A stretch of DNA of 64,000 bases, taken from Bradyrhizobium monzae (GTDB lineage Bacteria; Pseudomonadota; Alphaproteobacteria; Rhizobiales; Xanthobacteraceae). The translations under genes and the position numbers were made by a program. The notes beneath the pieces are model-generated. The model did no database searches. It saw only the letters and a list, made by a program, of their open reading frames with translations, and had not been told where the DNA came from. Of the stretch, positions 1 to 8,809 are shown piece by piece. Position 1 is the stretch's first letter. Every line of letters starts with the position of its first letter. The DNA lies in NCBI RefSeq assembly GCF_021458635.1, contig NZ_JAIRDQ010000016.1, positions 3,216 to 67,215 on the forward strand, written 5' to 3'.

Positions 1-142
1 CGGCAAGGAAGAAAACCCCGTCAACCTCGACCCCCGCATGGCCAAGCTCGCCGGCGGTGTCCACCGTCTCGACGGCCAGCTCATGGTCGTCCTCGACGTC
101 GATCGCGTCCTCGAGCTCGCGCCCGAGATGATGGCGGCCTGA
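1..142 (+). CDS. cheW: CheW chemotaxis coupling protein, C-terminal fragment
   Basis: Only the last 46 codons are in the window; the 5' part lies upstream of base 1. The visible tail has a segment reading LAGGVHRLDGQLMVVLDVDR and then LEL, which is the final beta-strand pattern of CheW-like domains that couple CheA to chemoreceptors. It ends at a TGA at 140-142. The identification rests on this tail plus the cheY, cheB and cheR genes that follow in the same direction. A CheA C-terminus carries a similar CheW-like domain, but the short tail and the order fit a separate cheW. Confidence 0.75.
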   Translation, partial: GKEENPVNLDPRMAKLAGGVHRLDGQLMVVLDVDRVLELAPEMMAA

Positions 143-214
143 TACGGCGGCATTCTGCCGACGTACCTGCAATTGGAAGTGTCCCCATACAGGGGATCAG
201 AAGCAGAGGTTCAC

Positions 215-580
215 ATGCGAACGTGTCTCGTTGTTGATGATTCCAGCGTCATCCGCAAGGTTGCGCGCCGGATCCTGGAAGGCCTCGATTTCCAGATTCT
301 CGAAGCCGAGGACGGTGAGAAGGCGCTCGAGGCCTGCAAGCGCGGGTTGCCCGACGCCGTGCTGCTCGACTGGAACATGCCGGTGATGGATGGCTACGAG
401 TTCCTCGGCCATCTGCGCCGCATGCCCGGCGGCGACCAGCCCAAGGTGGTGTTCTGCACCACCGAGAACGACGTGGCGCACATCGCGCGCGCGCTGCACG
501 CCGGCGCCAACGAGTACATCATGAAGCCCTTCGACAAGGACATCGTGACGGCGAAGTTCCAGGAAGTCGGCTTGATCTAG
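215..580 (+). CDS. cheY: CheY-type single-domain response regulator
   Basis: A 121-residue stand-alone receiver domain, the normal CheY length. The acidic pair DD is at residues 8-9, the phospho-acceptor Asp is D52 (in LLDWNMP), the Thr/Thr switch is in FCTTEND, and the conserved Lys is in MKPFDKD. It should carry the phosphoryl signal from CheA to the flagellar motor. I chose the ATG at 215 because AGAGG lies just upstream and the receiver fold starts there; an in-frame start at 173 would add 14 unrelated residues. It sits between cheW and cheB. Alphaproteobacteria often have several CheY paralogues, so motor binding versus phosphate-sink function cannot be told from sequence. Confidence 0.9.
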   Translation: MRTCLVVDDSSVIRKVARRILEGLDFQILEAEDGEKALEACKRGLPDAVLLDWNMPVMDGYEFLGHLRRMPGGDQPKVVFCTTENDVAHIARALHAGANEYIMKPFDKDIVTAKFQEVGLI

Positions 581-654
581 GCGAACATCGGAGGCTGAAC
601 GGCTTCTTCGGCGTTTGTTTTCAACTAAACCGTTTCAGTCTGAGTTGGTGAGTA

Positions 655-1851
655 ATGAGTGTTGCGTTCGCAGGTAATTCGACCACGGGCTTGTCGCGTG
701 AAGCCGGGCCGCTGCGGGTGATGGTCGTCGACGACTCCGTCGTCATCCGCGGTCTGATCTCGCGCTGGATCGGAGCCGAGCACGACATGGAGGTCGCAGC
801 CTCGCTGCGCACCGGGCTCGAGGCGGTCAACCAGATCGAACGCATCAATCCCGATGTCGCCGTGCTCGACATCGAAATGCCCGAGCTCGACGGCATCTCG
901 GCGTTGCCGCAACTGCTCGCGAAGAAGCGCGATCTCGTCATCATCATGGCCTCCACGCTGACCCGTCGCAACGCGGAGATCAGCTTCAAGGCGCTGTCGC
1001 TCGGCGCCGCCGATTACATTCCGAAGCCGGAATCGACGCGTGAGATATCCGCCGCGGACATCTTCCATCACGACCTGATCCAGAAGATCCGTCATCTCGG
1101 TGCACGGCTGCGCCGGAAGCCCGCCGTTGCGAGCCCGCCGCTTGCGCCCGCGAGCCCCGCCGCCCTGGCTGCACGCGCGCCGGTTGTCGCGCGGCCCGCC
1201 GCGCCCGCGCCGGCCTTGCATGCGCTGTCGTCAGGCGCGCTCACCACGCGTCCGTTCTCGACCCAGGCGCCGAAGGTGCTGCTGATCGGCTCATCGACCG
1301 GCGGTCCGCAGGCGCTGATGGCGCTCGTCACCGAGCTCGGCCCGGTGATCGACCGCGTCCCGGTGCTGATCACGCAGCACATGCCGCCGACCTTCACCAC
1401 CATTCTCGCCGAGCATCTGGCGCGTTCGAGCCGCAAGCCGGCTGCCGAGGCGATCGATGGCGAGCCGGTGAAGGCTGGGCGCATCTACCTCGCGCCCGGT
1501 GCCAAGCACATGCGCGTCGCGCGCAGCGGCGCGGACGTCGTGATCGCGCTCGACGATGGCCCCGCCGTCAATTTCTGCAAGCCGGCTGTCGATCCGCTCT
1601 TCACCTCCGCCATCGATATCTGGCACGGCCACATCCTCTCCGTGATCCTGACGGGCATGGGCTCGGACGGCATGCGCGGCGGCAAGGACATCGCCGCTGC
1701 CGGCGGCAGCGTGATCGCGCAGGACGAAGCTTCCAGCGTGGTATGGGGCATGCCCGGTGCGGCTGCCCATGCCGGCATCTGCGCGGCGATCCTGCCGCTC
1801 AACCAGATCGGCGCGAAGGTCAACCGTCTGTTCGCGGGAGACCGCTCGTGA
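655..1851 (+). CDS. cheB: CheB chemoreceptor methylesterase/glutamine deamidase
   Basis: A 398-residue two-domain protein. Residues about 20-140 are a receiver domain (VVDDS, phospho-Asp in VLDIEMPELDG, KP in IPKPES). A Pro/Ala-rich linker spans about 160-205. The C-terminal CheB methylesterase domain has GSSTGGPQAL with the catalytic Ser near residue 213, a His in TQHMPP, and the Asp in GMGSDGMRGG. It removes methyl groups from chemoreceptors during adaptation, opposing CheR. Its stop overlaps the GTG start of cheR (GTGA), so the two are probably translationally coupled. The linker is longer than in enterobacterial CheB. Confidence 0.95.
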   Translation: MSVAFAGNSTTGLSREAGPLRVMVVDDSVVIRGLISRWIGAEHDMEVAASLRTGLEAVNQIERINPDVAVLDIEMPELDGISALPQLLAKKRDLVIIMASTLTRRNAEISFKALSLGAADYIPKPESTREISAADIFHHDLIQKIRHLGARLRRKPAVASPPLAPASPAALAARAPVVARPAAPAPALHALSSGALTTRPFSTQAPKVLLIGSSTGGPQALMALVTELGPVIDRVPVLITQHMPPTFTTILAEHLARSSRKPAAEAIDGEPVKAGRIYLAPGAKHMRVARSGADVVIALDDGPAVNFCKPAVDPLFTSAIDIWHGHILSVILTGMGSDGMRGGKDIAAAGGSVIAQDEASSVVWGMPGAAAHAGICAAILPLNQIGAKVNRLFAGDRS

Positions 1852-2720
1852 CGCCGACGGACTATGAGTATCTGCGCAAGTTCCTGAAAGAGCGCTCCGG
1901 TCTCGATCTCTCGCCCGACAAGCAGTATCTGGTCGAGAGCCGGCTGCTGCCGCTGGCCCGCAGGGCGAGCCTGCCCGGCATTCCCGATCTCGTGCTCAAG
2001 ATCAGGAACGGCGATGGCCGGCTTGCGACCGACGTGGTCGAAGCCATGACCACGAACGAGACCTTCTTCTTTCGCGACAAGATTCCATTCGATCATCTGC
2101 GCGACAGTATCATGCCAGGCTTGATCCAGGCGCGTGCCGCGCGCAAATCGCTGCGCATCTGGTCGGCGGCTTCGTCGACGGGGCAGGAGCCCTATTCGAT
2201 CGCGATGTGCTTGAAGGAGATGGGCGCCGCGCTCGCGGGCTGGCGCATCGAGATCGTCGCCACCGATCTGTCGCAGGAGGTGCTGGAGAAATCCAAGGCC
2301 GGCGTCTACAGCCAGTTCGAGGTGCAGCGCGGTCTGCCGATCCAGTTCCTGATGAAATACTTCACCCAGTCCAATGAAGTCTGGCAGCTCAATGCCGACG
2401 TTCGCGCGATGGTGCAGTTCCGCCAGCTCAATCTGTTGCAGGACTTCTCGCATCTCGGCACGTTCGACGTGATCTTCTGCCGCAACGTGCTGATCTATTT
2501 CGACCAGGACACCAAGGCGGTGATCTTCGAGCGCATGGCGAAGGGCCTGGAAGCGGATGGCACGTTGTTGCTCGGCGCTGCTGAATCCGTCGTCGGCATC
2601 ACCGATGCCTTCCGCCCGATCTCCGACCGGCGCGGTCTCTACCAGCTCAATCCGGCCCGCTCCGGCCGCCCGATGGGGGGATTGATGCCGCAGCCACTGA
2701 AGGTCGCCGCGGCGAGGTGA
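1848..2720 (+). CDS. cheR: CheR chemoreceptor glutamate methyltransferase
   Basis: 290 residues from the GTG at 1848, which overlaps the cheB stop. An upstream ATG at 1743 is in frame, but translation from there would run through cheB sequence, so the coupled GTG is preferred. The helical CheR N-terminal domain is followed by the methyltransferase domain: MTTNETFFFRD, the S-adenosylmethionine site WSAASSTGQEPYSIAM, and FCRNVLIYFD. It methylates Glu side chains of chemoreceptors using S-adenosylmethionine. It is the last gene of the che operon; the next gene is convergent. Confidence 0.95.
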   Translation: MTPTDYEYLRKFLKERSGLDLSPDKQYLVESRLLPLARRASLPGIPDLVLKIRNGDGRLATDVVEAMTTNETFFFRDKIPFDHLRDSIMPGLIQARAARKSLRIWSAASSTGQEPYSIAMCLKEMGAALAGWRIEIVATDLSQEVLEKSKAGVYSQFEVQRGLPIQFLMKYFTQSNEVWQLNADVRAMVQFRQLNLLQDFSHLGTFDVIFCRNVLIYFDQDTKAVIFERMAKGLEADGTLLLGAAESVVGITDAFRPISDRRGLYQLNPARSGRPMGGLMPQPLKVAAAR

Positions 2721-2735
2721 GATGCTGCTTCACCC

Positions 2736-2752
2736 TCTCCCACAAGGGGAGA
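2736..2752. terminator. short hairpin between convergent cheR and the ATP-grasp gene
   Basis: TCTCCC pairs with GGGAGA across a 5-nt loop. There is no T-run on either side. The site lies between two convergent stop codons, so a transcription-end or palindromic-repeat role is plausible but weakly supported. Confidence 0.3.
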
Positions 2753-2769
2753 AGGAAGAAAGCAACCCC

Positions 2770-3930
2770 TCACAAAATCGCGTGCGGCAGAAACCGCGAG
2801 CTGTTGCCCGTGATCGGGCTCTCGTCCTCGCGGATCGAAAGCCCGCAGGGCTCGTGGTTCACCAGCCAGCTTCCCACCACCGGAAAGACACCGGAAAAGT
2901 TCGGCAGCGGTGACAGCGCCTGGCGTACGAAGCCTTCGGCCCCGTAGGGGCCGGCGTGCTCATCGAGCGACATTCCACCCGAGACCAGCGTGACATTGGC
3001 GCCTTCGCGCGACAACAGCGGCTTGCGGACGTAGGAGCCGCCGAGCTCGGCTGCGCGCGGATCGTCCTCGAAGAAGGCGGGCAGCAGGTTGGGATGGTTC
3101 GGAAACATCTCCCAGAGCAGCGGCAGGATGCCCTTGTTGGAGAGTACCGCCTTCCATGGCGGCTCGATCCAGCGCGTCGGAGCGCCGGCGAGCTTGGCAC
3201 CGAAGGCGTCGTGGAACATCCATTCCCAGGGGTAGAGCTTGAAGGCAAGCTCCATGTCGCGGTCGTCGAGATCGACGAAGCCGCCGGCCTCGTCGCGCCA
3301 GCCGATCTCCTCGATGTCGAGCATCGTGGTTGCAAGGCCCGCCTGGCGCGCGGTGTCTTCGAGATAAGCGAGCGTGCCCGCGTCCTCTTCGCTGCCAGTG
3401 GTGCCTGTGAGATGCAGATGGCCGCCCGCGCCGATCGCTTTCCACGCCTCGATCAGCCGCTCGTGAATGGAGTTGAACTGGTCGGCGCGCGCAGGGATGA
3501 TGCGCCGCTCGATCGCCTGCTCGAGCCAGGTCCATTGAAACACCGCAGCCTCGAAGATCGAGGTCGGCGTGTCCGCATTGTATTCGAGCAGTTTCGCCGG
3601 ACCGTCGCCGTCGAACTTCAGGTCGAGCCGGCCGTAGAGGCTGCTGTCGTCGCGCTGCCAGCTGTCCGCAATCAGATCCCAAAACGCTTCCGGAATCTTG
3701 AGCCGCCGCAAATGGCGTTCGTCGCCGATCACGCGACCGGCCAGTTCCAGGCACATCGCATCGATCTCGCCGGTCGGCGTTTCGATCGAGCGCTCGATCT
3801 CGTCGAGCGAGAACGCATAATAGGCGCGCTCGTCCCAATAACGCTCACCCTCGATGGTGTGGAAGGCAAAGCCGCATTGCTCAGCGGTCTGTTGCCAGTC
3901 GTCGCGCTCGGGACAAATGATGCGTTGCAT
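2770..3930 (-). CDS. glutathionylspermidine synthase-like ATP-grasp protein (YjfC/YgiC-like)
   Basis: 386 residues, the length of YgiC/YjfC proteins, which correspond to the synthetase half of E. coli glutathionylspermidine synthase. It is Trp- and acid-rich. Family motifs include LLEYNADTPTS near residue 115 and the late RKPLLSREGANV segment of the ATP-grasp active site. The family makes amide bonds with ATP, but the substrates of YgiC/YjfC are not established, so I do not call it a trypanothione or glutathionylspermidine enzyme. It is the last gene of a minus-strand operon, 3 nt after a small His-rich gene and downstream of DUF1190-like and DUF350 genes, the same trio as enterobacterial yjfL-yjfM-yjfC. 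Confidence 0.85.
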   Translation of the reverse strand: MQRIICPERDDWQQTAEQCGFAFHTIEGERYWDERAYYAFSLDEIERSIETPTGEIDAMCLELAGRVIGDERHLRRLKIPEAFWDLIADSWQRDDSSLYGRLDLKFDGDGPAKLLEYNADTPTSIFEAAVFQWTWLEQAIERRIIPARADQFNSIHERLIEAWKAIGAGGHLHLTGTTGSEEDAGTLAYLEDTARQAGLATTMLDIEEIGWRDEAGGFVDLDDRDMELAFKLYPWEWMFHDAFGAKLAGAPTRWIEPPWKAVLSNKGILPLLWEMFPNHPNLLPAFFEDDPRAAELGGSYVRKPLLSREGANVTLVSGGMSLDEHAGPYGAEGFVRQALSPLPNFSGVFPVVGSWLVNHEPCGLSIREDESPITGNSSRFLPHAIL

Positions 3931-3933
3931 GTG

Positions 3934-4179
3934 TCAGCCGCCGCCGTGACCGGCATGACCATGACCGGCATGACCTTGACCCGGATGGCCACCGTGCATG
4001 TGATGCAGCGTGCGGCCCAAGCCGCCATAGCTTGGCCGGCAATACGGCTTGCCGTCGATGCCGGGCACGGCTTCGAGGCCGGACCCGCAAGGGCGCTCGC
4101 GCTTCACAAATCCCATCGAGACCGCGCTGCCAGCGGCAGTCCCCATCAAGGAGAGCACGACTCTTCGCGAACGCTTCAT
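3934..4179 (-). CDS. small exported-looking protein with His/Gly-rich tail
   Basis: 81 residues from the ATG at 4179, which has a strong GGGAGGA ribosome site; a slightly longer reading from 4197 lacks one. The N-terminus (MKRSRRVVLSLMGTAAGSAVSMGF) looks like a membrane or export signal with a twin Arg, though not a full Tat motif. The middle has two Cys. The tail repeats HAGH/GHGG units with about eight His, suggesting metal binding. It lies between the DUF1190-like gene and the ATP-grasp gene, 3 nt from the latter. I do not recognise a family. It could be a metal-binding accessory of the YjfC-type system. Confidence 0.7.
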   Translation of the reverse strand: MKRSRRVVLSLMGTAAGSAVSMGFVKRERPCGSGLEAVPGIDGKPYCRPSYGGLGRTLHHMHGGHPGQGHAGHGHAGHGGG

Positions 4180-4245
4180 ATCGCTTCCTCCCGCCACGTC
4201 ACCTAAGCAGACCGGTGCGCGGCGTTGAATTCACAAATCCGCGCC

Positions 4246-4641
4246 TCAGCTGCCGCCCGAGAAGCCATGCGCAAACGAGCCGAAGCCACCGCGCGTGACG
4301 CCACCGGAGCCGGAATCGGACGACGTCCCTGACGAGGAATGGCTTGAGGAGTCGCTGCTGTAGAAACCCGAACGCGAGGACCAGTGCGAGGTGCCGCCTG
4401 ACGAGCTGCTGCTGCAGTTTGTCGTCTGCGTCGGCGCCGTCGCGCCGGGGACTGACGATCCGGGAGGAGAGAGGTCGCAGTTCCGCCGCGGCATCAGCAT
4501 GAAGGCCGTGGTGCCGACCGCGATCGTGCCCATCACCAATAGCGCGACATGGCCCGAGCGTTTCACCGGCTCGCGCGGGGCCGGCGCTGCGGGTGCGGGC
4601 CTGCGCTTGCCGAAATCCTTAGGTGGAGGCTTCGCTGCCAT
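4246..4641 (-). CDS. Ser-rich membrane-anchored protein, DUF1190/YjfM-like
   Basis: 131 residues. A Pro/Lys-rich cytoplasmic start (about 1-27) is followed by one hydrophobic segment (HVALLVMGTIAVGTTAFML, about 29-50). The exterior region has two Cys and a very Ser/Gly-rich tail (about 75-125). Low-complexity Ser-rich ends and this membrane-anchor layout fit the YgiB/YjfM (DUF1190) type. The call rests mostly on position: directly after a DUF350 gene (1-nt gap) and upstream of a YjfC-like synthetase. Primary motifs are weak because of the composition. Confidence 0.65.
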   Translation of the reverse strand: MAAKPPPKDFGKRRPAPAAPAPREPVKRSGHVALLVMGTIAVGTTAFMLMPRRNCDLSPPGSSVPGATAPTQTTNCSSSSSGGTSHWSSRSGFYSSDSSSHSSSGTSSDSGSGGVTRGGFGSFAHGFSGGS

Positions 4642-4642
4642 G

Positions 4643-5083
4643 TCAGTAGATCATGCAGGCGGCGTTCAGGAGGCCGGCGGCGAGCGAGGACAGACCGAGC
4701 CAGATCGCGGGCGCCAGCTCGCCGGCGGCGATCCGCCCCGACAGGTTCGGCACCGGGATTTTCACGATGTAGAACACTGCGACTTGCACGATCAGCGCGA
4801 TTGCAGCCCAGATCAGGCAGTCCAGCACGTTGGCCGCATGCGCGATCGCGCTGAAGAGCGGCGCCACGAAGCCGAGCAGGCTGAGGCCGAGCGCAATCGC
4901 CGCCGCCGGATCATTGTCGCGGATCAGCTGGAATTCGTTGTGCGGCGTGATCCGCGTGTAAGCGAAGAGATATGCCACTATCGCGATCAGCCCGGTGCAG
5001 AAGTAAACCAGGAAGGCGGGCAGACCGGCGAGCGATTGCAGGATCATGGGGAGGTCCAACGTTGGCGCCGGGAATTCTGGCAC
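4643..5083 (-). CDS. DUF350 family inner-membrane protein (YjfL-like)
   Basis: 146 residues with about four transmembrane helices (near 15-37, 58-78, 84-108 and 122-143) and the DUF350 signature NEFQLIRDNDPAAAIALG in the first loop. It is the first gene of the minus-strand operon leading to the YjfC-like ATP-grasp protein. DUF350 proteins are usually found next to GspS-like synthetases and DUF1190 proteins, as here; their biochemical role is unknown. No promoter element could be assigned in the 237-bp gap to the divergent CHAT gene. Confidence 0.85.
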   Translation of the reverse strand: MPEFPAPTLDLPMILQSLAGLPAFLVYFCTGLIAIVAYLFAYTRITPHNEFQLIRDNDPAAAIALGLSLLGFVAPLFSAIAHAANVLDCLIWAAIALIVQVAVFYIVKIPVPNLSGRIAAGELAPAIWLGLSSLAAGLLNAACMIY

Positions 5084-5320
5084 GATCGCTTAGTCGCTGC
5101 ACCCGGCGGACAGGTTCGATCCCCAGAAACGAGCCTGCTCCGCGGTATGCCCCGGCACTGCACAAAATATCGTTCCACATGAGACATGCTTCACAAATGC
5201 GTCTCGAGGTTGCGTGTGATAGTCTGGCGCATTGTATTCACGGTCGTCCTGGTTGCGATCGACCACGCACATTCGAGGGCTTCTTCGTTCAGATCAAAAT
5301 CTTGTTGAGTGAGGCTCAAA

Positions 5321-7138
5321 ATGCCTGTTGCCGAATACGAAGATTTCGAGCTCGAGATCGGCTCCGATCTGCCCGTGGGTGGCGGCCCTCAGCAATATTA
5401 CGGTCGCGTCGTCAGGTCGCCGGCGGGCGAAGCGCCGAAGAGCCAGGTGAAGTTCTGGTTCTCCGCGCCTGGTGAACTGGCCAAGCTGCGCGGCGAGCTG
5501 GAGAACGCCGTCCTCGAGATCGACGAGAAGAATCGCCAGGGACCAACCACGCGCGGCGAGCAGGTGCTGCGCGATTTCGGCCGCGGGGTGTTCCGCAGTG
5601 TCTTCACCGACGTACCGTCGATCCAGCGCATCTATGAGCGCAGCAAGGGCGCGGCGCAGGATCTGAGGATCAAGCTGCGCATCGAGGCGGCCGACCTTGC
5701 CGGGCTGCCCTGGGAGTATCTTTACGACGAAGACGACATGCCCGGCTTCGTCAGCCTGACGCGCCCCATCGTGCGCTATCTCGAGACGGCGGGCGGCGTC
5801 GGCCGGATGGGCGTCAAAGGACCCTTGCGCATCCTCGGCATGATCGCCGATCCCTCGACCAGCGAATGGCCGAAGCTCAACGTCGTCAAGGAGCGCGACC
5901 GCATCAACAAGGGCATCGATGCGCTCCAGCACGAGGGCAAGGTCGATTTTCAGTGGGTCCCCGGAGGGACCGGCAAAGACCTGATGAAGAAGCTGCTGGA
6001 AGGCGAGTGGCACATCTTCCACTTCATCGGGCATGGCGGCGTCGAGGAAGCCTTGCCCGGCGCCGGCGCTTCAGGCTACGTCATCATGGTCGACGAGGAC
6101 GGCAAGCCGGTGAAGAAATTCGCCTCCGATCTCGCGATGATGCTGACGGGTGCACGGCGCAGCATGCGCCTGATCGTGCTCAATTGCTGCGAGAGCGCCA
6201 GGATCAATGTCGGCGACCGCTTCGGCAATCCTGCGATCGGGTTGATGAAGACGGGGTGGCTGCCCGCGGTGGTGGCGATGCAGTTTCCGATCACCGACAG
6301 CGCCGCGATCTCGATGTCGGAGGGATTTTACGCAGCCCTCGCCGGCAACCGTCCGATCGACGATGCCGTGACGCTCGCGCGCAAATTCATCCAGGAGAAG
6401 TCCCGGGTCGAGTGGGGAATTCCGGTCCTCTACATGCGCTCGCAGGACGGCCGAATCTTTGATGTCGAAGCGTCGCAGCCGCCCGTGCCTCCGCCCGAGG
6501 CGGCGCGCCCCTCGAAGGAACTGCTGCTGCAGCGGCGCGACGAATTTATGGAGGCGCTGCTTATTGCGCCGACCACGATCGAGGCGCTGGAGGATCTCAC
6601 CAGGCGCGGACAGGAACTGCATGGGCTCCTGGCCAACGACGCCGAACTCTCGGTCCGGCTCGCAAAAGTCTATTTCGATCTCGGCACGCTTCAGCACAAG
6701 CAGAAGCAGATCCCGAAGGCCGCCGCGAGCTTCGCCTACATGCTGAAGCTCGATCCGGCCAAGCCCGAATATTTCGTGCGCCGCGCCAATTTCAACGTGA
6801 CGGTCGGTCTTTACGAGAATGCGCTCAGCGACATCACCGAGGCGATCAAGCTCAAGCCGAAGAACCCTGAGTTCTACTGGATCAAGGGCATCGTCAGCAT
6901 GACGGCCGCCGGCACCGACGACAAGCGCGGCTATGTCGAGGAGGCGATCAAGGCCTTCGGCACGGCAATCGCGACCAACGAGAACGAGCCGAAATATCTG
7001 GTCTCCCGGGCCAATGCCTACGCCCAGATCAAGGACGTGGCGAAGGCCCAGAACGATATGGACAGCGCGATCGCGCTGGCCCCTGACAATATCGATCTCC
7101 TGGTCCAGAAGGCCAAGATGATCGCCGAGGCTGCGTGA
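5321..7138 (+). CDS. CHAT-domain (caspase-like) protease with C-terminal TPR repeats
   Basis: 605 residues from the ATG at 5321 (GAGG just upstream; a GTG at 5309 would add four residues). The N-terminal half, about 1-160, is an unassigned alpha/beta region of the type that precedes CHAT domains (AADLAGLPWEYLYDE). The CHAT domain spans about 165-385: catalytic His near 238 in HFIGHGG and Cys near 290 in VLNCCES, both intact, then AVVAMQFPITD and GNRPIDDAVTLARK. Residues about 440-600 contain roughly four TPR units. CHAT domains are cysteine peptidases of the caspase/separase clan used in bacterial signalling and defence. The next gene, 74 bp on, encodes a polytopic membrane protein and is a likely partner. 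Confidence 0.88.
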   Translation: MPVAEYEDFELEIGSDLPVGGGPQQYYGRVVRSPAGEAPKSQVKFWFSAPGELAKLRGELENAVLEIDEKNRQGPTTRGEQVLRDFGRGVFRSVFTDVPSIQRIYERSKGAAQDLRIKLRIEAADLAGLPWEYLYDEDDMPGFVSLTRPIVRYLETAGGVGRMGVKGPLRILGMIADPSTSEWPKLNVVKERDRINKGIDALQHEGKVDFQWVPGGTGKDLMKKLLEGEWHIFHFIGHGGVEEALPGAGASGYVIMVDEDGKPVKKFASDLAMMLTGARRSMRLIVLNCCESARINVGDRFGNPAIGLMKTGWLPAVVAMQFPITDSAAISMSEGFYAALAGNRPIDDAVTLARKFIQEKSRVEWGIPVLYMRSQDGRIFDVEASQPPVPPPEAARPSKELLLQRRDEFMEALLIAPTTIEALEDLTRRGQELHGLLANDAELSVRLAKVYFDLGTLQHKQKQIPKAAASFAYMLKLDPAKPEYFVRRANFNVTVGLYENALSDITEAIKLKPKNPEFYWIKGIVSMTAAGTDDKRGYVEEAIKAFGTAIATNENEPKYLVSRANAYAQIKDVAKAQNDMDSAIALAPDNIDLLVQKAKMIAEAA

Positions 7139-7212
7139 CTCCCACGCGACCGCCGGATGCCGCGGTGTCCGGCGCGCCTTTCAACAGCGAACCCTAGCAA
7201 TAGGAGTTCATC

Positions 7213-8799
7213 GTGCCGATTGCTCATGTCGTAGACTCCTTGAATTCGATCTTCGAGTCCTTCGGCGGACCGCTTCTGGTCGTGCTGTTCTACTGGTTCA
7301 GGTTTCATACGCTGAAGGGGACCCGCTCGTTCACGACGCGGCCGCTGTTCTTGTTCGGCCTCGCCGTCTTCATCACGCCGTTTCTGGTGATCTACGCCGT
7401 TCTTCCCGACAAGCTGTCGCCGCTTGCCACGGTCTGGCTCCTGATGTTCGCCTGGCTCATTCCCATCGCGCCGAAGGCGTGGCGGAAATTCTGCCAGGAG
7501 CTGGCCGGCATTCCCGTCAGCGCGTTCGCGCTGCGCGACGCGTTGGCCGCAGCACCGTTCCAGGTCGGTCCGGACGACATGCCGAGCCTTCAGCGCAAGC
7601 TCTCCAGGGTCGGCTATCAGGTCGACGATTTCCGCGCCACGCAATCGACCGCGATCCAGTCGCGCCTCCTCAAGATCTCGGCGGTCATGCTCCATTTCGA
7701 GCGCTGGGCCGCGGACCACGATGCCTTCATCGAACGCAATTCCGATCTCTATGCGGAGCTGCTCGCGGTCTATGACTCTCTGTGTTTCCGCACGGTCCGC
7801 GTGCTCAAGAGCAGCGCCGAGATCTACGGCGCGATCATGGAGGACAGCCTGGTCGAGCCGAACGACTGGCAGGCGCTCGACCAGCTCTCGACCCGTCACA
7901 GCGCGGTCAGCCAGCTTCAGCTGGCCGCCCAGACCGCGGCGGGATGCATGCTGGAAGATTTGCGCAAGGACATGGATTCCCTGCTCAACAATCTCCTGCT
8001 GTTCGCAGCGCGCGCCGCGCTCGCCGGCGAATGGACGCTTGGCCGCAGCAGGAAAAAGTTAGGGGCGATCGGCTTCACGCTCGAGCCGTCCCCGCCCGGC
8101 ATCGTGAAGTTCGTGGTGGTCGTGGCGGGCTTCGCCTTCGTCTGGTGCCTGGCGTGGCTGATCGGGTCCGGCAAGGTCGTCCACACGCCTGGCGACCAAT
8201 ATGTCGGCATGATGCGAACGCTGCTGATGACGCCGCTATACCTGATCGTGAACTTTGGGCTGGTCTATTACTTCAAGCGACAATACGCGTTCGCGAACGA
8301 GACCATCTTCGGTCGGTTGCCGGTTCAATTCATCCTGACGATCGGTCTCTGGAGTGCGCTGTTCGTCTTCCTGCCGCTTCAGGCGCTGTTCGACTTCTAC
8401 CAGTTTCCGCAAAGGTCCTATCTCGGCGTGGTCCTGCACGAGCTGCCGATTCTGATCTTCCCTTGGGGGATCGCGGCGATGGCCGCGCTGCTGGTGCAGG
8501 ATTCGACGTGGAGCAGGCGGTCGCGGATCACCCGGCGGATGCGCGATGGCCTCGTCTTCGGCGGCGGCATGACCACAATGCTGTGGGTGCTCACGGCAAT
8601 CCACCTGATCAGCCCCATGCCGGTGATGGAAGTCGTCGACAACGTTCCCGGCTGGGCGTTCTTGTGGTCCTTCGTGGTCCCGACGTTCGCGTTCGGCTTC
8701 ATCATCGGCTACGCGTTGATAGCCTGGCTGCGCGAGGCGGCCGCACGCGTCCCGGTCAGGAGCCCGGTTACGGCAGGTCCGATGCTCGCGAGCGCCTGA
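7213..8799 (+). CDS. unrecognised polytopic membrane protein with a central soluble domain, CHAT neighbour
   Basis: 528 residues from a GTG with AGGAG correctly spaced upstream. About three hydrophobic segments occur in residues 15-92, then a soluble, mostly helical region (about 95-290), then about six more segments (near 296-318, 335-357, 368-390, 405-430, 448-475 and 483-508). I recognise no family and no catalytic motif. It follows the CHAT-TPR gene in the same direction with a 74-bp gap and no terminator, so co-expression is likely. The soluble insert between two membrane blocks is an obvious place for regulation or cleavage by the CHAT protease; that is inference only. It ends convergent to ctrA. 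Confidence 0.75.
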   Translation: MPIAHVVDSLNSIFESFGGPLLVVLFYWFRFHTLKGTRSFTTRPLFLFGLAVFITPFLVIYAVLPDKLSPLATVWLLMFAWLIPIAPKAWRKFCQELAGIPVSAFALRDALAAAPFQVGPDDMPSLQRKLSRVGYQVDDFRATQSTAIQSRLLKISAVMLHFERWAADHDAFIERNSDLYAELLAVYDSLCFRTVRVLKSSAEIYGAIMEDSLVEPNDWQALDQLSTRHSAVSQLQLAAQTAAGCMLEDLRKDMDSLLNNLLLFAARAALAGEWTLGRSRKKLGAIGFTLEPSPPGIVKFVVVVAGFAFVWCLAWLIGSGKVVHTPGDQYVGMMRTLLMTPLYLIVNFGLVYYFKRQYAFANETIFGRLPVQFILTIGLWSALFVFLPLQALFDFYQFPQRSYLGVVLHELPILIFPWGIAAMAALLVQDSTWSRRSRITRRMRDGLVFGGGMTTMLWVLTAIHLISPMPVMEVVDNVPGWAFLWSFVVPTFAFGFIIGYALIAWLREAAARVPVRSPVTAGPMLASA

Positions 8800-8809
8800 C
8801 GAGGCCCCC

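Noticed and set aside
2956..4206. A 416-codon plus-strand open frame opposite the ATP-grasp gene
   Set aside because: It is antisense to a well-conserved gene, has a shadow-type composition, and no ribosome site is seen.
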